Below, in pieces: positions 22,130-31,390 of a stretch of DNA of 34,174 bases. Every line of letters starts with the position of its first letter. The first letter of the stretch is position 1. The DNA is taken from NCBI GenBank assembly GCA_964498785.1, contig CAZCJL010000071.1, positions 1-34,174 on the forward strand, given 5' to 3'. This DNA is from Mariaggregatimicrobium sp964498785. Its GTDB lineage: Bacteria; Zhuqueibacterota; Zhuqueibacteria; Thermofontimicrobiales; Thiofontviventaceae. Below the pieces are notes generated by a model, which ran no database searches, had not been told where the DNA came from, and saw only the letters and a program-made list of their open reading frames with translations. Both the position numbers and the translations under genes were made by a program.

Positions 22130-23143
22130 ATGTCATACAAAATTCAAAATATTTTCTTAATTCTAATGCTTTTTTCAGGGGGTTTATTTAATAATTTAAT
22201 TTCTCAGGAGAGTGGTTTTCTCTGGATTAAAACATTCAAGCCAGGAAGTGCAGAACTATCAGACGCCGCAATTGACAAACAGGCGCTAATTAAACTGGAT
22301 TCGTTAGTCAAACGAGATGATTTGGAATTTTACTTTTTAGGTGCAACAGATACTCTAAAATGGAAGCAATCCGGCAAAGTACATGAAATTTCTAAAGCAT
22401 GGGATGAAGCCAAAAAACTTGAGCGGGCAAGTTCATTACGCGAACGATACGCAATAGGCGAAATTGGAACGACAGATGAGCCGATACGAGGCGTAAAGGT
22501 CGTGTGGGGGCCAAAGAAACCGAATATTTTTACAATGAAGAAACAGTTAAGTGAATTAGAAATAATGACCGACTCATTGCGAGCGGCGTTAAAAGCAGCC
22601 CGTTCTGAGCAGACGAAACAGACCCGGGAAATAAAGGCGCTTGAAGACAGTATTGGCAACCACGAACCGGCATTAACGATGTCATCTGTCGCTGAAATTC
22701 AGACAGGTAGTTTTGATTGGGAATTTAAGAGTGGTTTCTTTTTCTGGGGTGCTGGGAATCCGTATGATCTGGCTGCGCCTTATGTCGGGCTCGTTTTGAA
22801 ACGACAATTCTGGTCAGTCGAATTTCAAGGAGGTTTTTCTCCCTGGTCCCGGGACTCAAAAATAGGTAATTTGAGCGACGCTTTTTTAATGGGCACATTT
22901 AACCTTAATTCGGACTATTGGTATGATTTTAAATTCGGGCTATTTTCCGGCTGGGAATTTTTAACAAATTCGGACAACTGGACAATGAAGACGATAGGTT
23001 TAACCGCCGGACCAAATATTCACTGGCGATTCCTTAATACCTATATCGGATATAATTTCGGCAAAGTATCGACTCTCATGGAGCAGGATAAATGGGTTCA
23101 TGGTATTATCATGACAATTAACTTAAAGGTAAAAATAAATTAA
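22130..23143 (+). CDS. Outer-membrane protein with N-terminal OmpA-like domain and C-terminal barrel
   Basis: A 337-residue protein with a signal peptide ending near residue 26 (LISQES). Residues about 35-125 resemble a divergent OmpA C-terminal, peptidoglycan-binding domain: FKPGSAELS at the first strand, LEFYFLGATDTLKW at the position of the usual GHTD motif, and EAKKLERASSLRERY where LSxxRA is found. A coiled coil follows (about 135-175). The last ~150 residues alternate aromatic and polar strands (FKSGFFFWGAG, then FWSVEFQGGFSPW) and look like a small outer-membrane barrel. The usual OmpA order is barrel first, so this is inverted. It heads a two-gene operon under a sigma-54 promoter, with the next gene starting 25 bases later. 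GAGAG precedes the ATG weakly. Confidence 0.7.
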   Translation: MSYKIQNIFLILMLFSGGLFNNLISQESGFLWIKTFKPGSAELSDAAIDKQALIKLDSLVKRDDLEFYFLGATDTLKWKQSGKVHEISKAWDEAKKLERASSLRERYAIGEIGTTDEPIRGVKVVWGPKKPNIFTMKKQLSELEIMTDSLRAALKAARSEQTKQTREIKALEDSIGNHEPALTMSSVAEIQTGSFDWEFKSGFFFWGAGNPYDLAAPYVGLVLKRQFWSVEFQGGFSPWSRDSKIGNLSDAFLMGTFNLNSDYWYDFKFGLFSGWEFLTNSDNWTMKTIGLTAGPNIHWRFLNTYIGYNFGKVSTLMEQDKWVHGIIMTINLKVKIN

Positions 23144-23168
23144 CACATCTTAGGTAAGGGTGATTATT

Positions 23169-25457
23169 ATGCATCAAGGTATTAAAAACATCATTTGGAT
23201 TTTATTTTTACTGGCCTGGGGGTGTAGCAAGGCGCCTTTACCGCCTGACTATGAAAATAATGTTATCAATATAGATGGCGATGGTAAAGGAGAAATAAAA
23301 GTAACAACAATTGATGTACAGGGTTCTCCCATTCAGGAAGCAAAAATTTATTTGAATGGTGAGTATGTTGGTAAATCGCCAACAGTTATTAAGAGCATTC
23401 CGATTGGCTTGCATACATTGCGGGCACAGAAGGAAGGTTATGAAATTTATTCAGAAACAGTTACGATTGACAATGGATTGGCTGTGAGCAGAGAGCTTAT
23501 TTTGAGAAAACCACCACTAAATACAGGGCAGTTGTTGGTTTCAGTAAATGTTGACTCAGCAAAAACAACAATTACGAATGCACACAATGAACTAATCAAA
23601 GAAGCATCTGTCAAAGAATTGTCAATGACGCTTGACACTGGCGGCTATTTTATTCGATGTGAAAAACCAGGGTATCAACTGGTTAATAAGGCAATTACAA
23701 TTCGTCTGGATAGCACCACGACAGAAAATATTATTTTGGAAAAAGTCCCGGATACCAGTCTTCCACAAATAAAGACCGTGGTTCCGAAAAATGGGATCGC
23801 TGATACACCGGTCTTAATCTCATGGGAAACAGCAAATGCGAATCGTGTAGATATTGATTACATTGAAAATCCTGGATTAAATGGCAAGCGCGAAGTCACT
23901 TTTAAATCTCTGGGTATGCACGTGGTAACGGCAACAGCTTATAATGATTTTGGAGAAATAAGCGTTTCTGATAGCATTTTCATTGAAGAGTTGCCGAACA
24001 ATCCACCAGTCATCGAGCTGAAATTCAATCCAAAAGAAATTACGCAAAATGATTTAGCAACAATCAACTGGCATTCTGTAAATGCAACTGAAGTCGCAAT
24101 CGATTATGTACCAAATCCAAGCCTTTCGGGGCAATGGCAGGCAGTATTTCCAATGAGCGGAACAATAATTATCAATGCTTATGCTTATGGGCCGGGTGGC
24201 ACAGCACATGCGGTTGACACGCTGTTTGTACGGCCAAAACAAACACCACCCCCGACAATTTCATTATCCGTCACCCCAAAAGTGGCGACGATTAATGAAG
24301 CGGTCATTATTCAATGGAATTCGACAAATGCAAACTCTGTTGATGTTGATTTTGTCCCGGCTCCCGGAAAATCAGGGCAATGGCAAACGTCATTTGCTGA
24401 AAAAGGTGTTCTAATAATTAATGCACATGCGTATAGTACATCCGGAGAAGCTCATGCAACTGATACAATTCAGGTTGTTGAAGCTAAACCGCCAACTTTG
24501 GATATGATAATTACTCCACAAATAGTTGACTACGGTCAGCCGGTAAATATCCGCTGGACCTCTAACGGCCATAAAGTCATTATCGATCAGGGTATTGGCA
24601 CACGCGGACCAGTTGGAAATGAAGACATTATATTCAAAAATCCCGGATTAAAAAAAATCACGATTGTCGCTTATGGCGAAGATAATTTAACAACCATCAA
24701 ATCGGACACTATTCGCATAAATGAACCTGCGCAACCTGAATTACCAGTCATTTCCCTGTCGATCTCAGATAGTGTTCAGGTGGGACAACCGGCAACAGTT
24801 GAATGGCATTCAATAAATGCCGAAAATGTGGATGTTGATTACATTCAGAGCGCCGGATTGAATGGCAAGGAAGAAATCATTTTTCAGACTCCCGGGACAA
24901 GAATTATTTCAGCCACCGCATACAATTTTGCGGGACAATCAACAATTTATGATACATTGTATGTTGTATCAAAACCGATAATTGATCAAATTGAAACAAT
25001 TTATGCTCCCAGCGGAGCCAAAGTTTGCGCCATTCACCCATCAGGTATTCAATCTATTGATGCAGCCGATGTGTTCATTCAAACGGCAGGTTATTATCGA
25101 ATTATCGCGGCAGCTTTTTATGACAGTGGAAATGATCAGAAAAATGAAAGCTTTTATTTGTCTGTTCTCGACGCCACTGGCGCAAATCAAGCGCCAATTG
25201 ATCCCAATGCAGGCCCATACAAAGTAGTGCCGGATGATCCGGGAACTCCTCATGTTGCTGAGCGAGACGCTGGTATGTTTTTCTTTTCAGAGGGAATCAA
25301 TAAAATTCGCTTGAACCATTATTATCTTATTGCCGATCAATATCCGCAATTTGTTATCAATGGCCCAATTCGGGATGCTGAAAGTATTCAGGTTCTCTAC
25401 TTAAAATTGGAATTCGTAAAAAGCAAGAATGCAACTCGGTTTGCAGAAGGTTCATAA
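23169..25457 (+). CDS. Lipoprotein with PEGA and repeated Ig-like domains
   Basis: I choose the ATG at 23169 (762 residues), eight bases after AAGGG; a GTG at 23160 overlaps that site. A hydrophobic signal ends in LAWGCSKAP, a near-lipobox Cys, so lipid anchoring is likely. A PEGA-type domain (about 42-110) contains AKIYLNGEYVGKSPTVIKSI and GLHTLRAQKEGY, followed by a second, more divergent copy (about 115-190). Five Ig-like units of about 80-95 residues then repeat the pattern of a central Trp (ISWET, INWHS, IQWNS, IRWTS, VEWHS), VDxDYxxxPGLxG and a closing TAxAY. The fourth is degenerate. A unique C-terminal domain (about 625-762) completes the protein. Beta-rich architecture suggests a scaffold or adhesin beside the OmpA-like partner encoded just upstream. 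Confidence 0.8.
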   Translation: MHQGIKNIIWILFLLAWGCSKAPLPPDYENNVINIDGDGKGEIKVTTIDVQGSPIQEAKIYLNGEYVGKSPTVIKSIPIGLHTLRAQKEGYEIYSETVTIDNGLAVSRELILRKPPLNTGQLLVSVNVDSAKTTITNAHNELIKEASVKELSMTLDTGGYFIRCEKPGYQLVNKAITIRLDSTTTENIILEKVPDTSLPQIKTVVPKNGIADTPVLISWETANANRVDIDYIENPGLNGKREVTFKSLGMHVVTATAYNDFGEISVSDSIFIEELPNNPPVIELKFNPKEITQNDLATINWHSVNATEVAIDYVPNPSLSGQWQAVFPMSGTIIINAYAYGPGGTAHAVDTLFVRPKQTPPPTISLSVTPKVATINEAVIIQWNSTNANSVDVDFVPAPGKSGQWQTSFAEKGVLIINAHAYSTSGEAHATDTIQVVEAKPPTLDMIITPQIVDYGQPVNIRWTSNGHKVIIDQGIGTRGPVGNEDIIFKNPGLKKITIVAYGEDNLTTIKSDTIRINEPAQPELPVISLSISDSVQVGQPATVEWHSINAENVDVDYIQSAGLNGKEEIIFQTPGTRIISATAYNFAGQSTIYDTLYVVSKPIIDQIETIYAPSGAKVCAIHPSGIQSIDAADVFIQTAGYYRIIAAAFYDSGNDQKNESFYLSVLDATGANQAPIDPNAGPYKVVPDDPGTPHVAERDAGMFFFSEGINKIRLNHYYLIADQYPQFVINGPIRDAESIQVLYLKLEFVKSKNATRFAEGS

Positions 25458-25506
25458 AAATGGTTTTTAATCTGTAAATAACGTTAATGCTTAACCATTT
25501 TCCTCC

Positions 25507-25542
25507 AAAAAAAGCCGTTGATTTAAATCAACGGCTTTTTTT
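25507..25542. terminator. Bidirectional terminator, perfect 36-base palindrome
   Basis: Bases 25507-25524 are the exact reverse complement of 25525-25542. The stem includes AGCCGTTGAT with A7 on the left and T7 on the right, giving a U-tract in both directions. It separates the convergent lipoprotein gene and the PorV-OmpA-AMIN gene. Confidence 0.92.
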
Positions 25543-25567
25543 ACTTATCCTCGATATTACGTCGTAA

Positions 25568-27460
25568 TTATTTCAGATGAATAATTAATCTGTTTTCTTT
25601 GGGTTCTAGCTCATATTGAACAGGTTCCAATAAATCTATCACCGCTCGTGTATAAACATCATCTGAATGAAATCCCAATCGTGCGCGGATGACAGTACCG
25701 CGGAACAGATCAAATTTTCGTTGTTCAGTGAGAAGCAATGTCCTCGGGAAATCGATCACTAAACGATAGGGGGCGCTTAAAAATTTATGCTCATACGTCA
25801 ATTTACCATTGCCGATAATATGAATTGTAAAATTATCAATTAATTGAACAGCTTTAATACCAGATGCATCTGGCAAGTCAGGCTCCCGCTCACTGGTGTA
25901 GATGAGGAATTCCACACGCCTGTTTCTAAATCTGCCTTCTTCGGTTGTATTATCAGCAATGGGTTTTAGTTTTCCATAGCCGATCGGATTGAAGAATCTG
26001 ATTTTATTGACGTTTTCTCTTTCAGTAAGAAAGGCCATAACATTATCAATCCGTTTTCTTGAAAGCTCGTAATTGTAATCATGCGAACCAATATAATCCG
26101 TATGACCAGAGATAAAAACTTTACTATCAGGATACGTATTTAAAATTTCTCCGATTTGATTCATTGTACTGTAATCTTCGGGACGAATCGTAGCTTTGGC
26201 AAAATCGAAATTAATTCGCATACTCAGGTGCACTTGTTCAATAGCTTTGACAGTATCTTCAGGCATTGCAGTTTCAACAAGTTCTATTTTACCTTCACTC
26301 TCATTAATAATTTTCTTTACTCGTTCCAGGCGGGCTATAAGAGTATCTTCCATTGCTTTTGTTCGTTTGTAAGATTCCTCTGCATCAATCCGTGCTTTCT
26401 TTGCTTTATCAATTTCTGTTTGTAATTGTTGGTTTAGTGCTTCCAATTTTCGTTCATCCGGCACATTGATTGCCTTTCCGGGAATTGGCACACCAAATCG
26501 AAATAACAGCGAAAAGCGATGTGTTGAACCTTCAAAATTATCTAACGGCGAAAAGGCGTAATCCAGCCTGGTTTCTGAGCTTGCCAGCCAGTTCATCGGA
26601 ATTAACAGGCCTAAACCTGCCGACCATCGATTGGCATCAAAATTATGAAACTTATATCCGCCACGCATCATAAAAAGGTCATTGATAATTAGTTCGGTTC
26701 CGGAGTAAAAACGCGGGTCCTGATCCTGTACGTATGCCGCATCCACATCAACATTCCAGCGAATATATTCACCGAATCGGAAATGGCCGCCAAAGCCGGC
26801 CCGATATGTTGTTGGCAATGCTTCTTTATAATTTATAAATTTTAATTTTGTGACACTAAAATTTTGCATTGTGACGCCCAAAGATAAATGTTTCAACCAG
26901 AGCAATAGACCCAGATCAAGTCCCAATGCAGACGCTGATTCATTTCCTAAATTTTGCTGGACAAACTTAAAACCACCGCCAAACAAAAAATTTTGATTCA
27001 ACAATTTAAAGTACGATCCATAACCAAGGGTTAAGGCAATATCATTGCTTTTTAAAATGCTACCTGTTGGCAGAAAATTTTCATCTAACTCAGTTAACTC
27101 TCCCTCATTAAAATAATTAAAATCAAAGCCTATCACTCCCATACGGGTTGGCAACGCCAAACTAAAAGCCCCTTGTTGCGTATCATGGATCCAGTCATGA
27201 TAATTTATCGCCAACATAATGTTGCGAATACTGCCGAGCCCTCCGATGTTATACCGCATCAAGTTGATGTCTTTATAAGCTAATGCAGTATACGCTTCCC
27301 CCATTGCAACCTGCCTGGCTCCTGAGTTAATCTGTAAAAAATTCGCCGAGTAAGTTCCGACTCCTACAGCCGCTGATAACGTACCAATGAATAGAAGTAA
27401 AGTGAGGAGTGAACTCGTTACTATAATTGGTGTTCGGAGATTTTTTTTATTTTGATTCAT
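25568..27460 (-). CDS. PorV-like barrel fused to OmpA and AMIN domains
   Basis: A 630-residue outer-membrane protein. After a signal peptide (about 1-31), residues about 35-328 follow the PorV/PorQ/UPF0164 barrel pattern, starting with INSGARQVAMGEAYTALAYKD and NIGGLGS. A coiled coil covers about 335-390. An OmpA-type peptidoglycan-binding domain spans 413-523, with INFDFAKATIRP, SGHTDYIGSHDYNYELSRKR (D455, R470) and GRFRNRRVEFLIY. The last ~97 residues are an AMIN-like domain (PYRLVIDFPRTLL and YTRAVIDLLEPVQYEL), found in PilQ secretins and AmiC amidases and thought to bind peptidoglycan or aid localisation. PorV serves type IX secretion, and two candidate cargo proteins with sorting domains are encoded nearby. 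AAGGAAA precedes the ATG. Domain assignments are firm for OmpA, good for the others. Confidence 0.85.
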   Translation of the reverse strand: MNQNKKNLRTPIIVTSSLLTLLLFIGTLSAAVGVGTYSANFLQINSGARQVAMGEAYTALAYKDINLMRYNIGGLGSIRNIMLAINYHDWIHDTQQGAFSLALPTRMGVIGFDFNYFNEGELTELDENFLPTGSILKSNDIALTLGYGSYFKLLNQNFLFGGGFKFVQQNLGNESASALGLDLGLLLWLKHLSLGVTMQNFSVTKLKFINYKEALPTTYRAGFGGHFRFGEYIRWNVDVDAAYVQDQDPRFYSGTELIINDLFMMRGGYKFHNFDANRWSAGLGLLIPMNWLASSETRLDYAFSPLDNFEGSTHRFSLLFRFGVPIPGKAINVPDERKLEALNQQLQTEIDKAKKARIDAEESYKRTKAMEDTLIARLERVKKIINESEGKIELVETAMPEDTVKAIEQVHLSMRINFDFAKATIRPEDYSTMNQIGEILNTYPDSKVFISGHTDYIGSHDYNYELSRKRIDNVMAFLTERENVNKIRFFNPIGYGKLKPIADNTTEEGRFRNRRVEFLIYTSEREPDLPDASGIKAVQLIDNFTIHIIGNGKLTYEHKFLSAPYRLVIDFPRTLLLTEQRKFDLFRGTVIRARLGFHSDDVYTRAVIDLLEPVQYELEPKENRLIIHLK

Positions 27461-27548
27461 AATAATAATTTCCTTAAGTGAACTAACTTCTTTTCAAGGT
27501 ATATATAGCAAAATTTTATTCATTTTCATTATCTCAAGTATAAATTTC

Positions 27549-30413
27549 TCATCTAAAAATGATAATTTTTTTAATCGTCTCGAGTTTTTCGGACGTCCCA
27601 CCGGCCATACTTGTGAATGATCCGACCATTTTGATAAAATACATGCCACTACTAACATACTGATTGTTGTCATTCCGTAGGTTCCACCAATTTTCGGAAT
27701 AAGCGAATACATTTCTGGGAATTGGTTGCGCCAGATCGAAACGGATTCTTTCACCGGGAATTGTGCGGACTTTTTGTCCGGCGAGATTATAAATGTCAAT
27801 TCGTTCGACTCGTAGATTACCGATTGCAGATGAAGCCTTCAGCCGCAAAATCGTATGTCTGTTCATATAAAATGGATTTGGCGCGACATCGAAATCTAAC
27901 GCTTTTGTGGGTATTAAAAATACAGAATCCGGGGGCGTATATCCTGTTCTCATGATGTAAACAACATCCTGTAATGTCACGTTGTCTTCATAGCGTGCAG
28001 CGACCTGGTTTCCAGGCATGGTTTGTAACAGAGAATCATTTTTAATACCAGTGGGATTTTGAACGAGCCGCGATCTTCTTTGTAACATGAAATTGCCTGT
28101 GTAATAAACATTATTTGAATCTGGCACTTCAACTAAAGTCAAAAATTCCTGATCAGTTGTTTCGGTGTTAAAAACTTCAACTGTTATTGTATCTTGTGCT
28201 TCTGTAATATTTCGATCGTGATCGCCGTCAACCCGAACATAAAAAGTATCACCAATCGTCAATGTATCCACCGATATGCCATTAATATCAACTATCGAGA
28301 GTTCACCTCGTGTATTTTCAATAATCAGGGCCGAGTCTGCGCTTATATCCGTTGGCATTGTGGGATCCACATAAGAAATAACGAGAGTATCTCGGTTAAA
28401 CACTTCCAGAAATGTATTTCCGGGAATACTGAAATTAAAAATGACTGCCGGAATTCCATGATTTAACACGAAGTTGCCGTTCGGATCACGTTTAAGACTA
28501 ATATCCATTTCATCACCACTAAGCAATGTTTTTATTTGTAATGTGATGGCTTCCTGAACAGCGGCAAGATTTAAATCACTCAACTTTACAAATACCTGAT
28601 CAATTTTCTTTTCAACTGGCGGATATAACGCAGACACCCGATAGTATGAAACCGGCTCATCTTCAGAGTTAATGAATTGTATTAACGCATCTGCGGAAAG
28701 GGTGCGATTCCATTCCAGTCCCCAACTCTCAAGTCGAGGGGTCGTTGCTGTATTTTTTGTTGATAATGTCGCGCGCAGCCGAATGCTTTGTTTTCCCTTT
28801 AATTGATCCCAAATTTCAAGCGAATTACGGTTCTGGACAGTATCCACTGTTTCCGCGAAAAAATCATTCAACATTTGGCCGGTCTCTGCATCAAGGATAC
28901 TAATTTTAATATTACGCGCTTCACGTTGAATCGTATTAAAATTCAAATACATCCATTTTGTAATGATATAGCCCTGTTGTGCGGAAATGATGTTTGATGT
29001 TATTGTTCCGGGTTGTTTATCATTGTAATAATGATATCGCGTGCGAATATTGTTCAGAATGGGAGTATGCAATGTATCGTTTGACTGAAGAAACGCTTTG
29101 AATTGATAATAAGAATGCCCCTGGTGGTAAGCCGGATTTACAGCAGTCACCGAATCAGTAAAGAAAAGCTCGCTGTCTGAAGGTCCTCTCCATTGAGCGA
29201 TTCCAAGATTTGCAGGATTATCAGATGATCGAATTTGTAATTTAATTTCCGAGTTTTCCGGCATTTCTCCTTCCCAATACAGAGTGTCAAAATTGACAGA
29301 CTTTCCGATGTTCATATAACCAGAGACGAACGCCGAGTCTGAATACGCCAGCCAGATTGGAATATTCGTAAACAGAGGGGGATAATCTGCGACGATAATT
29401 GTTCGATTATCCGGAAGCCTGTCAGCATCTTTGAGATTTTTCAATGGTCGATGATCAAACGACCAGACAACCTGGCCGTCTCTGTTAACTTCCAATAATC
29501 TGTTGTTCCCGGCATCACAAATCAATATGTCGCCATTTTCAAGGATATCTGCATCAGTTGGGGAATTTAACATATTGTCGCCATTTCCTTCTTCTCCGGT
29601 TCCGTATTGCCAACTAACCACACTATCAGTTATTCTAATTAAAAATACCCGATGATTACCGCGATCGGTTACCAATACGCTATTCGTTCCTGAGTCATAC
29701 TCAATGTCGACCGGATTCAATTCTCCGGCGTTTCCGTAGGACCACACGATATTGTTTGCACTGGGTTCCACCAGGATAATCCGGCTATTCCCCTGATCAC
29801 AAATCAGATACAGATTGGTATCAGGCAGGGCCAAAGCATCTGCCGGACCTGAAAGTTGATTTGGTCCCATCCCGCTGTTACCATCACCATAAGTCCATTC
29901 TTCATCCCCACCAAGGCGGTCGACTTTTACCACCCGATTGCCGCCAGCATCAGTAATTAATATTTTACGATTACCGTTTTCATAAAAGATGGATGCATCC
30001 ACTGGATTGATTAATGGTCTGCTTTGTCCGGTAAAGGAAAAACCTGCTTCAATGGGATCATCCGGATCCGTGTAATTGATTTCAAAGACGCGACGTCCGA
30101 AACCATCGGTTACCAAATAGAAGTTTTTATTTTTTTCAGAGATGAAGTCTATATCGTTCGCAGCGCTGATTGGAAATTTTTGCAGAGGCCATATTCCATC
30201 CTCGCCATATAAAATATAGCGAAATGAATCAGGCTCGTGTATTTCTGAATATGGAATAAGACGAACAGTCGAATCGATAACAACGCCTTGAAAGCTGCTA
30301 TACTGAGTGAACACAGTATCACCATCACTCCAGCTTTGTTGTTGAATTGCCTGTCCGCTTGCATTTGATACTGCAGTGATAATAATAATCACGATTGAAA
30401 GGTATTTTTTCAT
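27549..30413 (-). CDS. Secreted NHL-repeat protein with C-terminal sorting domain
   Basis: A 954-residue secreted protein. The signal peptide is MKKYLSIVIIIITAVSNASG. Residues about 75-345 form a beta-propeller of NHL-like repeats (ILITDAGGNRVVKVDRLGG, LYLICDQGNSRIILVEP, VLVTDRGNHRVFLI, ILICDAGNNRLLEVNRDG), about five to six blades. A jelly-roll-like module (about 345-480) and several beta-rich segments follow. The final ~110 residues (VAPNPFYMNRHTILRLK, then VERIDIYNLAGQKVRTI and SGMYFIKMVG) are a FlgD-like/type-IX-like sorting domain. It lies 88 bases upstream of the PorV-like gene in the same direction, so the two may be co-transcribed. NHL propellers usually bind proteins, sugars or RNA; no catalytic motif is visible. 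Confidence 0.88.
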   Translation of the reverse strand: MKKYLSIVIIIITAVSNASGQAIQQQSWSDGDTVFTQYSSFQGVVIDSTVRLIPYSEIHEPDSFRYILYGEDGIWPLQKFPISAANDIDFISEKNKNFYLVTDGFGRRVFEINYTDPDDPIEAGFSFTGQSRPLINPVDASIFYENGNRKILITDAGGNRVVKVDRLGGDEEWTYGDGNSGMGPNQLSGPADALALPDTNLYLICDQGNSRIILVEPSANNIVWSYGNAGELNPVDIEYDSGTNSVLVTDRGNHRVFLIRITDSVVSWQYGTGEEGNGDNMLNSPTDADILENGDILICDAGNNRLLEVNRDGQVVWSFDHRPLKNLKDADRLPDNRTIIVADYPPLFTNIPIWLAYSDSAFVSGYMNIGKSVNFDTLYWEGEMPENSEIKLQIRSSDNPANLGIAQWRGPSDSELFFTDSVTAVNPAYHQGHSYYQFKAFLQSNDTLHTPILNNIRTRYHYYNDKQPGTITSNIISAQQGYIITKWMYLNFNTIQREARNIKISILDAETGQMLNDFFAETVDTVQNRNSLEIWDQLKGKQSIRLRATLSTKNTATTPRLESWGLEWNRTLSADALIQFINSEDEPVSYYRVSALYPPVEKKIDQVFVKLSDLNLAAVQEAITLQIKTLLSGDEMDISLKRDPNGNFVLNHGIPAVIFNFSIPGNTFLEVFNRDTLVISYVDPTMPTDISADSALIIENTRGELSIVDINGISVDTLTIGDTFYVRVDGDHDRNITEAQDTITVEVFNTETTDQEFLTLVEVPDSNNVYYTGNFMLQRRSRLVQNPTGIKNDSLLQTMPGNQVAARYEDNVTLQDVVYIMRTGYTPPDSVFLIPTKALDFDVAPNPFYMNRHTILRLKASSAIGNLRVERIDIYNLAGQKVRTIPGERIRFDLAQPIPRNVFAYSENWWNLRNDNNQYVSSGMYFIKMVGSFTSMAGGTSEKLETIKKIIIFR

Positions 30414-30605
30414 AATGATATAAACCTAAATCTAAATACATTCTTGTTTAATAAAAAAATATACATAATTTTTTCAAAAATGCAAGTATTTTCTTGTTCA
30501 ATTAAGATTCTGTAACAACAAGATATTAGAAAAGATCAGAAGAAGTTCGAAATCGAAAAAAAGTGGTAGGTTTATTATCGAAAAAAAACGTATCAGTTTT
30601 CATTT

Positions 30606-31361
30606 TTAAGAACTATTATCCAACAGTTCCATAACAATTGCTGAAGAAACGATACCAGCGGTTTCAGAACGAAGCCTTCTGGCTCCCAAGGAAAAACAGC
30701 TAAAATTCCACTCCTGCGCCTGAGCTGCCTCCATCATCGTAAACCCGCCTTCGGGCCCGACAAGTAAAATACCTGTTTTTATTTTAGTAAGATGACTTAA
30801 TTTTTGTTTCTTTTCTAATATCGCCCCGGTTAACGAATTATTCGTTGCATCCGGATGCGCGATTAACTGAAAATCATAAATCTCTTTACTTTGGAAAACA
30901 CTCTCCAGAGTCTGCGCTGATTTTATTTTCGGCAAAACGGATCGGGTGCACTGTTTCATGGCGGCAATGGCAACTTTTTCCCACCGATTTAATTTAACAT
31001 CACTTGCACCTGCAATCGTCCGTTCCGTAATAACCGGGATAAACTGACAAACGCCGATTTCAGTACATTTTTCAATGATTAAATCAAAACGATTTCCTTT
31101 GGGAATCGCCTGTGCCAGAGTTAAATGAAAATTTGGTTCGCCCTGGTACCGGCTTTTTTTATGAATTTTACCAACCGCCTGTTTCGTGTTGATATCTGTT
31201 AATTCAACAGTATACGTCCCTCCGATACCATCCACGACCTGCACAATATTGCCGACCCGTTTGCGCATTACAACTTTTAAATGCTTCAACTCTTGTCCGG
31301 TGAATGAAACAGTATTTTTATCAATATATTCAGGGGGAACATAATAAAAATCGTGTGCCAT
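30606..31361 (-). CDS. rsmE: 16S rRNA (uracil1498-N3)-methyltransferase RsmE
   Basis: I take the ATG at 31361 (251 residues, MAHDFYYVPPEYI). The open frame reaches 31376 through a TTG, which is less likely. RsmE is a SPOUT-fold enzyme that methylates U1498 of 16S rRNA using S-adenosylmethionine. The N-terminal PUA-like part holds LKHLKVVMRKRVGN. The SPOUT part holds LAQAIPKGNRFDLIIEKCTE, LVGPEGGFT and the knot motif FSLGARRLRSETA. The last usually reads LGxRILRxETA, so Ile to Arg is a minor oddity. The 192 bases between it and the NHL-protein gene show no hairpin terminator. Upstream, 29 bases separate it from the Omp85 gene, so they may share a transcript. Confidence 0.93.
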   Translation of the reverse strand: MAHDFYYVPPEYIDKNTVSFTGQELKHLKVVMRKRVGNIVQVVDGIGGTYTVELTDINTKQAVGKIHKKSRYQGEPNFHLTLAQAIPKGNRFDLIIEKCTEIGVCQFIPVITERTIAGASDVKLNRWEKVAIAAMKQCTRSVLPKIKSAQTLESVFQSKEIYDFQLIAHPDATNNSLTGAILEKKQKLSHLTKIKTGILLVGPEGGFTMMEAAQAQEWNFSCFSLGARRLRSETAGIVSSAIVMELLDNSS

Positions 31362-31390
31362 CACATTGTACCCCAATTCACAATTTGTTG

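Noticed and set aside
27494..27799. 101-residue minus-strand ORF overlapping the end of the NHL-protein gene
   Set aside because: It is a shadow in another frame of the sorting-domain coding sequence, with no independent features.
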